Positions 35,675 through 46,999 of a stretch of DNA of 64,000 nt are shown in pieces. The DNA is taken from the NCBI RefSeq assembly GCF_003573695.1, contig NC_039360.1, positions 120,552,336 through 120,616,335 on the forward strand, written 5' to 3'. The notes under the pieces are model-generated. The model saw only the letters and a list, made by a program, of their open reading frames with translations, had not been told where the DNA came from and ran no database searches. The stretch's first letter is position 1. Each line of letters begins with the position of its first letter. The stretch comes from Papaver somniferum. Its lineage: Eukaryota; Streptophyta; Magnoliopsida; Ranunculales; Papaveraceae. The translations under genes were made by a program, and so were the position numbers.

Positions 35675-36956
35675 AGAACCATTTCTTGGAGACTACTCAA
35701 AAACGGTGGGGACTATTATGTGATAAGAATATTTACCCTATAATTATAAGGAGTGTCCTAAAATATGGAAACGACTAATCTATCCTTCACCTATATATGT
35801 ATATATATAACCACCTCCTCCTATCACCACAACCTATATATATATATAATTACCTCCTCCCATCACCACCTCCGCTCACCACCACTAACCACCACCTACC
35901 ACTACCACCACCTCAAATCACCACCACCGCCACCTCTATATATAGCTTAATTTAAATTATTAACAAAACAAAATCAAAATCAAAATTATAACAAACTCAT
36001 TAATTTTCATTCGTTTTTCGCAGAAAATGAGAAGTAATCATCAATATGAGTTGAAAATGGAAGTTACAGAGAGAAGTTCGGTAAGGAAATATGTGAAAAA
36101 CTTTATCGAACTAGCCGAACTCAACTTTAATGGAGGTTTTTTTCAGAGAAAAATTCGGTTACGTCGAAAAAAAATGTCCCAGTCGGACTTGTAGTTCGGT
36201 TACGTCGCAAAAAATTTGTTACATCAAAAAAAGTTCAATTACGTCGCAAAAAGTTCGGTTACGTCGCAATTTTTTCTCCTAACTGAACTTTTCTCTGAAA
36301 AACCTGCATATTGAGTTCGGTTACGTCACAAATTTTTTCCTAGACGAACTCCTTGTTCGGTTACGTCGCAATTTTCTTCTCCTAACCGAACTTTTCTCTG
36401 AAAGAAAAAACTCCATTAAAACTTAGTTCGACTACCTGTGTTTTCAGAAACATTAGCCGAACTACACTTGCAGATGAGTTTGGCTACTTGTTCTTCAGAT
36501 GTCGTAGCCGAACTTTTTTAACCAAACCGAAATCAATTTGTAAATTTTTCATTTTTAGGAATGTTTTGGCTAATTCAAGCACCATTAACTAAATTAGAAG
36601 TATCCGTGAGTACCCAAAACATCAAATTCTTGTTGTTGCTCTTAAAGAAAAAGATCTTACTTTTTTTCTTCCAAAACGCTCATCTTCATTATCATCTTCA
36701 TCTTCTTCTTCTCCCTCTCAATAATTCTTCTTTTGAAAAAAGTCAACTTATTAATTTAATCTCACTAATCATTAATGCTTCAAAAATTTTTTAATTAACT
36801 CACTAATCATTACACTAATTTAATCACCAATGACAAGTTTGGCATTAAAAACAAACTTAGATAAGGGGTGACTCAAAATTACTTCTAATATCTATCCAAA
36901 AAAATAATAGTAGTCCCCCACAATTTTCGAGTAGTCCCAAAAAAAAAAACGGTTCT
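35675..36956. mobile_element. Element D: non-autonomous inverted-repeat DNA transposon (1.28 kb)
   Basis: Left end AGAACCATTTCTTGG...ACTACTC; the reverse complement of the right end reads AGAACCGTTTTTT...GGGACTACTC. Both are followed by GTGGGG(G)ACTA. Outside both ends stands TTTCAT (35669-35674, 36957-36962). Inside there is no transposase. It has a CCACCA-rich stretch (35810-35940) and a repetitive block (36070-36540) of AGTTCGGTTACGTCGCAA-type units in both orientations. A sub-terminal AGATAAGGGGTGAC (36859-36872) is shared exactly with the right end of the MULE at 58080-58093, so D may be a distant non-autonomous relative of it. The 6-bp duplication is shorter than MULE norm, so class is uncertain. 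Confidence 0.6.
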
Positions 36957-36962
36957 TTTCAT

Positions 36963-37505
36963 ATCTGTTTAAGGATAAGTATAAAAGAATCAAACAAATC
37001 ATAATGGGCTTATATAAGCCAAGCCCGACAAAACACTCATAACATTATAATGAGCCCATAAACAATTATCAGGATCAAAAGAAAATAAAGTATCTTTTCA
37101 TTGCATAAAACCCTAGCCGTATACATCACCGATTCATAAAGTTTGCACAAAACCATTATTTCAAACAAACCAAACATAATGCATAACCATTATTTTATTT
37201 TAAGAAATTAAGATGCTAAACATGATTATTACTTCGTCAAACATGCACGATAATGGATCCTTAATCAACACAACATACAACATTATGAATAATCATGGAG
37301 TTTTAAACCTCGCTCTGATACCAAATATAAGTTTTATTTATACGTACATAATTATAGGATCTTGAACAACATGATAATCACTAGTTTGCATAGTTATGTT
37401 AGAAATATACCTGGCCATGTCATTGATGTTGATTGCAAGTAATCCTACAAAAACGCTCGTATCGGATAATACCTTGTAGAGCTCTTGGTTTCTCCTTTTT
37501 CACCT
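36963..37505. other. AT-rich spacer, nothing recognised
   Basis: No coding domain, RNA gene or clear repeat. Near 37315-37325 stands CTCTGATACCAAAT, a lone match to a tRNA-iMet primer site in reverse, possibly a remnant of another minus-strand LTR element. Confidence 0.4.
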
Positions 37506-37510
37506 CTTAC

Positions 37511-39812
37511 TGACAAAGCGGGGGTACAACAACCACACCCAACAATTCGATTAGCAATCTGTATGGACAAACTCCAATATACTTTCTACAGAATCAACTA
37601 GACAGTCAGACTCAATTTAGATAAAAGTATATCAAAGAGTTTATATCTCAATCTCTCGATTTGATATATACTCAAGCAAATAGAAATCTGCGAGTCTTTA
37701 TCAAATACTAGAGAGATAACTTGGATAGTACCAAAGACCAATATCCAAATGTCAATCAATTTAAATCAACAACCAAAAGGTCGGATATTCTAATTGATTG
37801 AACAACGCACAACCTGTGATATTTTAATTATATAAACAAATATAATGCGGAATAGAAATAACACAGACACCAGAATTTTGTTAACGAGGAAACCGCAAAT
37901 GCAGAAAAACCCCGGGACCTAGTCCAGATTGAACACACACTGTATTAAGCCGCTACAGACACTAGCCTACTCCAAACTAACTTCGGTCTGGACTGTAGTT
38001 GAACCCCAATCAATCTCACACTGATCCAAGGTACAATTATGCTTTTATGCCTCTGATCCCAGCAGGATGCTACGTACTTGATTCCCTTAGTTGATCTCAC
38101 CCACAACTAAGAGTTGCTACGACCCAAAGTCGAAGACTTTAATAAACAAATTTGTATCACACAGAAAAGTCTACGGTAATATATAAATTTGTCTCCCACG
38201 AATAGACCTACGAGTTTTGTTCCGTCTTTTGATAAATCAAGGTGAACAAGAACCAATTGATAAACTAGACTTATATTCCCGAAGAAAAGCCTAGTATTAT
38301 CAATCACCTCACAATAATCTTAATCGACGCAGCGAAAAAAGATATTGCGTAATCACAAACGATGAGACGAAGTGTTTGTGATTACTTTTCTATCTTGCCT
38401 ATCGGAGATATAAATCTCAAGCCAATTATTACAATTGTACTCGTAACGATAGAAACAACAAGATCAGATCACACAACTACAAGAAAAGCAGTATCGGTCT
38501 GGCTTCACATCCCAATGAAGTCTTTAAGTCGTTAACCTGGTTTAGAAGAAGAAACCAAAGGTTAAAGGAGAATCGACTCTAGCTTAGCACAACTAGTATC
38601 ACACGTAAGGTGTGGGGATTAGGTTTCCCAGTTGCTAGAGTTCTCCCTTATATAGTCTTTCAAATCATGGTTTGCAATCAATGTTAGCTTAGTAACAGAA
38701 AACATGATTAGATTCAAGCTAATATTTCTCAACCGTTGGATCGAAAACTTAGCTTGTTACACACAAATGAAATGTCCAATTTTGGGTTTATGTAACCGTT
38801 CCCAAACATTAACATTTGTTGGTTCAACAATAGTTGACCAAGTGGTTAGCCATATGATCACTTTCATATCCACCATATTCTTCTTCACCATAACTAGTCC
38901 AAATGATTCAAATGAACTAGTTAGAGATTTGTTCAATTGCTTAGATCTTATGTAACTACACAAGACAAAATCGAAGCAAAAACGATTTGGTTCACTCGAA
39001 TCGGTTCATGAACTTTGTAGCCACAGTTTGCAAAATCATTCCTTAGTTTATATAAACATGAGTTCAAGAACAACCGATATAACCTACTCAAGTTCGCGGA
39101 CTGGGTTCGCGGAAGGAGTTCACAAACTCCAGCAGAAATTCTCGGGTCGAGAACTTCCGCCAGTTCGTGGACTTGGCTCACGCCACATTCCGTTTATCCT
39201 GATCAACAAAGTTCGCAAACTTTGGTTCAAGGAATAAGGACTTATACATATATGTATTTCCACAACAATGCTTATATCCTACCAATGGTTATGTAATCTA
39301 AACTCTCATTTCAATCATTGAAACATTCTCAGAGGACGTTATATAGTCGTTATTCACAGACCATTTTTCGTCAGAGCAATTTCCAAAGTGAATGAAACAT
39401 AACATGACTTTCGTCACTAGGTAAATATTAATTTGGCTACCAACACATATTTCGAGAAACAGATAGGCGAGATAAACTCGGCTCGAAATAGCAAATGTGT
39501 ATAATGAAAGTCTATATATCAACATGACTTTTGTCTCAAGAATAGGAGATAGAGTAAATAGACATTTGAGTGACAGATAAGTCCAAGTCTCCACATACCT
39601 TTTAGTCGATGAAGTTCCACCAGTTCCTTGAGTAGTCCTTTGCCTTGTATGATGATTGCCATGGAGTCTTGAGCTCAACTACACTTTTTATCCTAGTACG
39701 AGACCTTTAGCTATATAGGCTAGAAATCAAGACTTATAGTTTTGATCACTAACATTGACAAACATGCTTGAGATAGCAACACATGCGAGTTCGACCGAGC
39801 AATGCTCTAACA
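37511..39812 (-). repeat. Element B 3-prime LTR (2302 bp)
   Basis: Plus strand starts TGACAAAGCGGGGG and ends GCTCTAACA. Contains GTTCGCGGACTGGGTTCGCGG near 39093, the CpG-rich core also seen in element A. Confidence 0.9.
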
Positions 39813-40476
39813 ATCTCCCCCTTTGTCAATTTTAGTGGCAAAATTATTAATACATATGTAATACAAAAAATAAATAAATAAACTTTTGTAGTTCCTATTC
39901 CACATGCCTAATCTTCAACATTACTCGAAATCTTCGTCATTTCCAAGTACTCCAATGATCCCAAAGGTTGTAAGTTTAGCATCATCGTTGTTGAAAATCC
40001 GTAGCTATAACAACAAGAAAACAATAGTTCTCAATCATTGTTATACAGTGTCATAGTATCATTACACAGCATCAAAGTCCAATTGTATCACAACTTCATC
40101 AACAATACTATAGTGATATGTATCACTCCCCCTTAGTCAATACTCCATCTCACATGGAAATCACTCCCCCTTACATAATGATCCGAATACCATATGTATT
40201 TGTAGTGTGAACTACATATTTATTCTCCCCCTTTTTGTCAATAAAATTGGCAAAGGTACAAGAACGGGATCCTAATGAAATTTCCGAAAGAGACATTTCA
40301 TGACCAAAAGGAAGCAAAAGTATATCATCTTATTTAGATGAAATCATAAAGCCGAAGCTAAATGCATTCATCAAGGAGTTTATAAAGATACAAGATAACC
40401 CCTATAATATTCCACAACCGCACTCCCCACAAAGATTTGGAAATTAAGCGCAAGTTCAAAAGAACTCTCCCCCATT
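39813..40476 (-). other. Main polypurine tract and four further PPT-like copies, element B
   Basis: CTCCCCCTTT-type tracts (AAAGGGGGAG in element sense) at about 39816-39824, 40125-40134, 40163-40172, 40224-40234 and 40466-40474. Order and spacing match the copies in element A, and the fourth, mutated in A, is intact here. Confidence 0.7.
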
Positions 40477-41410
40477 AAATGTCATTCCCGAAAGAACAAC
40501 AAGAGCGACCTTAATTTCGAAAGAAAAGAAGGATTTCTTTGGACATAACAAATCACATACAAGTATGAATTTGAATCCAAAATACTCAATTAAATTACCC
40601 ATAAGAGAACCCATGATTAATTTAATCGAAAATGCTCAACATAAGTGAACTTATGGAGACTCAAAATTATATAATTAGATTAATCACAAGAGAACCCATA
40701 ATTAATCTAATCAAAATACACAACCAAAGTAATCACAAAAGTAATCAATTTAATTGGTCATGCTCGACATAAGAAAACTTACGGAGCAACAACTAAATAA
40801 CCAAACAAGATGATTAATTTAGTTGACAATGCTCGACATAAAGTACCTCACGGAACAACAACATAGCTAATCAAAAAATAATCAACTTGGTTGTATAATG
40901 CTCAGCATAAGACACTTTATGGAGCCTCACAGTAATACATAAAATATGGATCAGGGAAGATCAATTACTGCGGAATACACAAGGATTCATTCTATTTTCC
41001 ATCACCATTTGCACAATGACATACAATAGACATAATCCTTGAAAACAAAAGATTTTAACCTATCTTCTATCAATAATTGACAATATAGGCTTAACTTTTG
41101 TATTTGTCAAAAGTCCATTCATTCTTTTATCAACATATGAATATCGACATACGAAAGACTTTACTTTTGACAAGATATGGGATAGTCAAGTTCACGGACG
41201 TAAACACACAAATCCCATAAACAATTGCAATATATAAAACCATAAAAATTAATACTGCAAAAATCATCTTCCAAACAAATTTAGAATTTAAACCAATAAA
41301 TCTAAAAACATGAAGATGAAAACGTTGGACATAGCTATGTGTAATCACAATAATGGCTATTCCAAACTCTAGTTATTCTTCTAAACAAAACAACTAAAAT
41401 AGAAGATTTA

Positions 41411-41797
41411 CTAGGCAATAAGACCTTTGAAGAATTCTTTATCGTCCCCGAACTCCTTGTCGTCAACAACCATTGGGATATAAGGTTCATTAAGGTAGGA
41501 GTTTATATCAATAAACCTTCTCGGCTGATGTTGTCGAACCAGGTCCTTCTGAATCTCATGAGTCTTATACACAAAAGCCTTTATTTGTTGAATCTCCTTT
41601 CGCATCTCCTTCAACTCTTCAAGAACACCAGAAAACTTCTGAGAGTTTGAAGGAACGACTCTTGGATTCCTCACATTCCTTCTTTTTCTTTTCAAGGTAG
41701 GAGATAACGAAGATTTTTCTTTTTCCTTCATGATTGATGGCTTAACAATCATATTAACATCTTTTCCATCAGAAGACATCATGCTTGGAGTATCCAT
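41411..41797 (-). CDS. 3-prime ORF of element B (128 aa), function unknown
   Basis: Open frame starting MDTPSMMSSDGKDVNM and ending EFFKGLIA. Residues 35-47 are basic (LKRKRRNVRNPR), like a nuclear-localisation stretch, and residues 55-85 are heptad-like (LEELKEMRKEIQQIK), so a short coiled coil is likely. It lies in the same place as the 58-aa ORF of element A but the proteins do not look alike. A TATA-like CTATTTAAAG is 104 nt upstream of the ATG and the leader is CT-rich. The intact frame in an element whose gag is broken is noteworthy. I do not recognise the family. Confidence 0.5.
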   Translation of the reverse strand: MDTPSMMSSDGKDVNMIVKPSIMKEKEKSSLSPTLKRKRRNVRNPRVVPSNSQKFSGVLEELKEMRKEIQQIKAFVYKTHEIQKDLVRQHQPRRFIDINSYLNEPYIPMVVDDKEFGDDKEFFKGLIA

Positions 41798-41900
41798 AAC
41801 GTATGAGTTTGTGAGAGGAAATCACAAATTGAACTCAACAAGTAGTCTTGAGATAAAAAGAGGTTTTGAGGAAGGAAAAAGGAATGTAGGGTTTCAAAAA

Positions 41901-41910
41901 CTTTAAATAG
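41901..41910 (-). promoter_or_regulatory. TATA-like box upstream of element B 3-prime ORF
   Basis: The minus strand reads CTATTTAAAG, 104 nt before the ATG at 41797, followed by a pyrimidine-rich leader. Sense orientation and spacing suit an internal promoter. Confidence 0.4.
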
Positions 41911-42520
41911 GTTCGTACACGTCCAACTCACAACCCTATAAAGAGTAGAATTGTCAATAATAACCCTCCTTTGTTGATAGACAGGGAAAAACTAATAAAA
42001 GAAGAAATAAAACTTTTCCTAAAGCCTGAGAGGTACAAAATCATTGTCTCTTTTGATCAGGCACATGAGACAAGATTTCCAAAACAACACAATCAAGTTG
42101 TGTTGCGGTGAACAACAATTTGTCCACCCTTTTCCTCTTGAGAGGAATCCACATACCTCTGTCTATCAAAACGACTCGATCATACTCTCTTTTATAATGG
42201 TCTTGGTTTATCCTTGGAAACTAACTTCTTAGACGAAGATAACATCCTACATACCTCAGCGGTCTTCTGAGCAAGTTTAAGCTTATTTTCTAATTGATTT
42301 GCTCTTCATTGAAGTTTGTTGACGTGCCTCAATTGGTGTTTGTTCTTGTAACACCTTGATAATTCATGACCCTTTAGAGAACAATACGAGCATGTCAAAC
42401 TAGGATAAAATCAGTCTTCTGAGATGTGCACGTAGCTAGACACATGGTGGAACCTGAAACATTACAAACAGAGTTTCCAAGAAATGAGTCAATTTTTTCT
42501 TCCAGATTAGTTGGGTTCTC

Positions 42521-43637
42521 TTATGAAAGAATATTGAGATTGATGTATGTATTGCTACAGTTATCAAAATCAATATTTTCACCAACAAGTGCAACACTTG
42601 ATTTCTCGTCTTCATTAGAATCATAGTTGTCAGGCATTTCATCAAGAGTTGCAGCAAGACCTTTGTTCCCGGTGTATTTTCTACGATTTGGGCACTCGTT
42701 TACAAAATGACCAAATCCCTTACACTTAAAGCACTGAGGCATATCCTCATCATCAGTTTCATCTGTTTCCCTGTTTTTAGGAGGAATACGATTATGAGGT
42801 TTAACTGATGCTTTAGGCTTATCTCTGGAGAACCATTTACTTCTCTTCAACAGAAGATCCCTAAACTGTCTTATGATCATCGAGACTGACTTGTCAAGGT
42901 CTTCATCTGATGAATCTGTCTCAGATTGATCATCTTCAGAGATATACATTTTTTTTACTCTTATCAAGTAATTTAGTGTCCTTTTGTGCTTTGAACGCAA
43001 CATCCTTAGTTTTGAATGAATGTTCGTGATCAAAGATCTTAAGCTTCCCAACCAGCATATTTCTGGAGAGATTATCAAGGTTATTTCCATCAACGATGGC
43101 ATGCTTCTTAGAATCGTATCTGGATGACAGCAATCTGAGAATTTTCATCACAATGTCCTTTTCAGGAATAGTCTTACTCAATGAAAAAGATGCATTAACA
43201 ATTTCAGACACTTTGTGATTAAACTCATCAAATGTTTACTCATCTGCCATACGAAGGTTTTCCCAATCAGAATTAAGGTTTTGAAGCCTAACTTCCTTTT
43301 CACTGGCATTACCTTCAAAAACAGTTTCTAAGATATCACAAGCTTCTTGCGACTTGGTGCAATTTGACACATGTTGCTGAATATTTGGGGTAATGGCATT
43401 CAAACCGTCGGAATTTTGCTTTGCAGCATTTATCTCGGCAGGGGTGTATTCACCAATAGGCTTGGGAACATTTACATCTCCAACTGCCACGACGGGAGCA
43501 TTATAGCCATTAACAACATATACGCATGATTGAAAATCACGTGCTTGAAGAAAAGCTCGCATAAAAATTTTCCACCATAAGTAATTAGAGCCATCGAAGA
43601 CTGGTGGTACGTTAATAGAGATAACACCTCTGTCCAT
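42521..43637 (-). pseudogene. Gag-like gene of element B (UBN2 domain, CCHC knuckle)
   Basis: Starts MDRGVISINVPPVFDGSNYL about 50 nt after the PBS. The N-terminal half has the Copia UBN2 gag signature (YLWWKIFMRAFLQARD, KSQEACDILETVFEG). After an in-frame TAA near 43235 it continues TFDEFNHKVSEI. A one-base slip in an A-run near 42950 shifts the frame, which then passes an acidic linker and a perfect CCHC knuckle, CFKCKGFGHFVNEC, near 42705. The frame ends at 42521. Nothing of protease or integrase follows. It would package RNA if intact; this copy needs two repairs. Confidence 0.8.
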
Positions 43638-43689
43638 AGAGTCAGATCGCTACAAACACAGACTTGTAAGGTCTTAAACGTGTTTTCCT

Positions 43690-43701
43690 GCTCTGATACC
43701 A
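43690..43701 (-). other. Primer binding site, element B (tRNA-iMet type)
   Basis: Minus strand TGGTATCAGAGC, two bases inside the 5-prime LTR, the same as in element A. Confidence 0.9.
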
Positions 43702-43703
43702 AT

Positions 43704-45387
43704 TGAAAAAGCGGGGGTACAACAACCACACCAACAATTCGATTAGCAATCTGTATGGACAAACTCCAATATACTTTCTAGAGAATCAACTAGACAGTCA
43801 GACTCAATCTAGATAAAAGTATATCAAAGAGTTTATATCTCAATCTCTCGATTTGATATATACTCAAGAAAATAGAAATCTGCGAGTCTTTATCAAATAC
43901 TAGAGAGATAACTTGGATGGTACCAAAGACCAATATCCAAGTGTCAATCAATTTAAATCAACAACCAAAAGGTCAGATATTCTAATTGATTGAACAACGC
44001 ACAACCTGTGATATTTCAATTGTATAAACAAATATAACGCGGAATAGAAATAACACAGACACCAGAATTTTGTTAACGAGGAAACCGCAAATGCAGAAAA
44101 ACCGCGGGACCTAGTCCAGATTGAACACACATTGTATTAAGCCGCTACAGACACTAGCCTACTCAAAACTAACTTCGGTCTGGACTGTGGTTGAACCCCA
44201 ATCAATCTCACACTGATCCAAGGTACAGTTATTCTCCTACGCCTCTGATCCCAACAGGATACTACGTACTTGATTCCCTTAGATGATCTCACCCACAACT
44301 AAGAGTTGCTATGACCCAAAGTCGAATACTTTAATAAACAATCTGTATCACATAGAAAAGTCTACGGTAATAGATAAATCCGTCTCCCATGAATATACCT
44401 ACGAGTTTTGTTCCGTCTTTTGATAAATCAAGGTGAACAAGAACCAATTGATAAACTAGACTTATATTCCCGAAGAAAAGCCTAGTATTATCAATCACCT
44501 CACAATAATCTTAATCGACGCAGCGAAAAAAGATATTGCGGAATCACAAACGATGAGACGAAGTGTTTGTGATTACTTTTCTATCTTGCCTATCGGAGAT
44601 ATAAATCTCAAGCCAATTATTACAATTGTACTCGTAACGATAGAAACAACAAGATCAGATCACACAACTACAAGAAAAGTAGTATCGGTCTGGATTCACA
44701 TCCCAATGAAGTCTTTAAGTCGTTAACCTGGTTTAGAAGAAGAAACCAAAGGTTAAAGGAGAATCGACTCTAGATTAGCACAACTAGTATCACACGTAAG
44801 GTGTGGGGATTAGGTTTCCCAGTTGCTAGAGTTCTCCCTTATATAGTCTTTCAAATCATGGTTTGCAATCAATATTAGCTTAGTAACAAAGCATTCAATA
44901 TTCACCGTTAGATGAAATCCTGATTAGATTCAAGCTAATATTTCTCAACCGTTGGATCGAAAACTTAGCTTGTTACACACAAATGAAATGTCCAATTTTG
45001 GGTTTATGTAACCGTTCCCAAACATTAAAATTTTGTTGGTTCAACAATAATTAACCAAATAGTTAGCCATATGATTGCTTTCATATCCACCATATTCTTC
45101 TTCACCATAACTAGTCCAAATGACTCAAATGAACTAGTTAGAGAAGTGTTCAATTTCTTAGATCTTATGTAACTACACAAGACACAATCGAAGAAAAAAC
45201 GGTTTGATTCACTCGAATCGGTTCATAAACTTTATAGCCACGGTTTGCAAAAGCATTCCTTAGTTCATATAAACATGAGCTCAAGAACAACCGATTTTAG
45301 ATATAACCTACTCAAGTTCGCGGACTGATTCACGGACTTAAGCTCACGGAAGGAGTTCACAAACTCCAGCAGAAATTCTCGGGTCGA
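43704..45387 (-). repeat. Element B 5-prime LTR, truncated
   Basis: Starts TGAAAAAGCGGGGG and follows 37511 onward closely, with a few indels (for example, about 20 bases near 44885 absent from the left copy). It stops at CTCGGGTCGA. About 600 bp, including the transcription-start half in element sense, are missing. Confidence 0.85.
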
Positions 45388-45655
45388 TAATATTTAACAA
45401 TATTCTATAATTAACACAATTATTACATGGCCCAAAGGAATATTCCTATGTATAAAAATATTCTTACAGTGAATTAAAGTTTTTTTAAATTAAATTAGTT
45501 TAAGGATAGGTTAGTCATTTCCGCACTTTAGGACACCCTAGGTTAGTCATTTCCACACTTTAGGACACTCCTTATAAATATAGGGTAGATATTCTTATCA
45601 CATATAATGGTCCCCGCCGAAAAAGGGTAGTGTCACAAAGAAAAAAAAAAGCGGA
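45388..45655. mobile_element. Element E: end fragment of a DNA element related to D
   Basis: Bases 45486-45630, reverse complemented, match 35700-35790 of element D (GATAAGAATAT, AAGGAGTGTCCTAAA). A phrase of 33-34 bp, GGTTAGTCATTTCC...TTAGGACACCC, is tandemly doubled at about 45503-45570. The right end carries GGTCCCCGCCG and an A-run like D. The left side abuts the broken LTR of element B, so only one end is recognisable. Confidence 0.5.
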
Positions 45656-46014
45656 CTGACTTGCTTAACATAGTAGACTTTTGACAAGTTTCGACCCTCA
45701 AATTAAATGTTTTTACCTGGCCTATCATGCCTAGTGGACTTTTTGAAGTCTGTCTGGCCTAGCCTGGAGTCGGAAACGTGTCAGGCAGCCCGGTCTGGTC
45801 CAATTTACACCCTAAAGCGATGTGGCCTAAACCTATAAAGATATATATACCAGGTATCACCCCGGCCATCAACCTTTTTTCCGATTTTTTAATGTTGTTT
45901 GGTCGGCAGATCAGTATTCTTCCATGAAGTTTTAGTCGTTAACAAAGATGATTAATTAGAACTGTCAAACATCGATCCTATAAGTTAGTCGGAGCATACG
46001 ACCCTAGTGATTTA
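45656..46014. other. Spacer, no gene
   Basis: No domain, RNA or terminal repeat recognised. GC-richer phrases (GGCCTAGCCTGGAGTC) stand out from the AT-rich surroundings but have no clear identity. Confidence 0.4.
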
Positions 46015-46357
46015 TTGGTCGGGTAAAATTAGCCGAGCCTATAGCCTCAGTTGTGGCCTCTTAAGCATGCCATAGTGTCTTGTTGGTCGGGTCAAATAAG
46101 ATGGGGCTTATAGCCCCGACCGTGGCCTGTTAAGCATGTCCTAGTGTTTTGTTAGTCGGATCAAATAAGTCGGGGTTTACCGCCCGGCAGTGGCCTCTTA
46201 AACATGCCCTAGTATTTTGTTGGTCATGTCAAATTAGCCGGGGTTTACACCCCCGGCCGTTGCCTCTTAAGCATGTCGTAATTTTTTGTTGGTCGTGTCG
46301 ATTTAGTCGGAGCTTACATCCCGAGCATGGCCTCTTAAGCATACCCGATCATCGAGC
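46015..46357. repeat. 68-69-bp minisatellite, five units
   Basis: Units begin TTGGTCGGGT or a variant at 46015, 46083, 46152, 46220 and 46289 (spacing 68, 69, 68, 69). Each contains GGGGCTTA-type, CCCCGACCG-type and GGCCTCTTAAGCATG phrases. Partial copies extend to both sides (45984 and about 46375-46400). An open frame across it (46149-46418) is a repeat artefact. Confidence 0.85.
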
Positions 46358-46419
46358 GGTAGGGTTTTATAGTTACATCAGCCGGGGTCTACAACCCCTT
46401 AAATTCTTTGGAAATTAAG

Positions 46420-46994
46420 GTTTAGCTTTAAGGTTAGCCGATTTTAATTATGAAAATAAGTTAGATTAGAAAATCTAATTATATTAGGAAAGTTGGTCAC
46501 AACAAACCCAACTTGTTATTAAGAATGAAATGTTGAGTTGTGAATAATGCATATATGATAAAAACACACAGAGACAATCTAGGTGTCTAACCGAACCTAA
46601 CAAAAGTATAGTTGAACAAATACAGATACATATGATAATAATATAAATGGAGACAGTCTAACCGAACCTAAGAACAAACCTTAAAAATTCATACGTAGAA
46701 CATGAACCATATACCAAGATAATTGTGATATATTCACTCGCTGGGATGACAGATTCACTCGCTAAGAACTTCCATTAACCCTGAACTTCCATGGAGAATC
46801 TTTGTAGATAGGATACAATCAGTCATTAACAGAAACATAGGCACTATAACGGACCGCCCAAAAAGGCCACTTTAACAAAAAACATCATCCAACAAAAGTA
46901 AGATGAGGCGAAAAGATCTCATCATATCTTTGATATAAATACTATCAGAACGGGTTTATCCGGTCGTCGTACGTATCCGTGATATTTATAAGCT
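46420..46994. other. Spacer, no gene
   Basis: AT-rich, with a doubled phrase TCTAACCGAACCTAA (about 46586 and 46666). No domain or RNA gene seen. Confidence 0.4.
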
Positions 46995-46999
46995 TTATA

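Larger units (their letters stand above)
37511..45387 (-). mobile_element. Element B: pol-less Sirevirus-like Copia element, right LTR truncated
   Basis: Minus-strand relative of element A. The left (3-prime) LTR is 37511-39812 and the right (5-prime) LTR 43704-45387. The right copy stops about 600 bp short, after CTCGGGTCGA, where element E starts. PBS at 43690-43701; main PPT at 39813-39825 with more copies to 40476. The interior carries a gag-like gene (42521-43637), then a second knuckle-like scrap (about 42345-42395, CSYCSLKGHELSRC), and a 3-prime ORF (41411-41797). No pol is present. Bases 40480-41400 are non-coding, with the same ACATAAG...TTACGGA repeats as element A. CTTAC flanks the left end; the right flank is lost. 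Confidence 0.85.

Noticed and set aside
35765..35950. 61-codon frame rich in His and Tyr
   Set aside because: Translation of a CCACCA microsatellite and TATATA run inside element D.
37315..37326. CTCTGATACCA as a primer binding site of another LTR element
   Set aside because: No LTR starts next to it and no PPT partner was found; left as a possible remnant only.
35675..45655. A single 10-kb DNA transposon bounded by D-left and E-right
   Set aside because: Element D already has its own matching right end with a shared TTTCAT at 36957, and E has no matching flank. Kept only as a low-level possibility in the findings.
46149..46330. CRISPR-like regular repeat spacing
   Set aside because: Unit-to-unit similarity runs through the whole 68 bp with no unique spacers; this is a minisatellite in a plant genome.
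46149..46418. Open frame with repeated KHALVFCWSC-like words
   Set aside because: It is the 68-bp minisatellite read in a frame that happens to be open; no domain and no start context.
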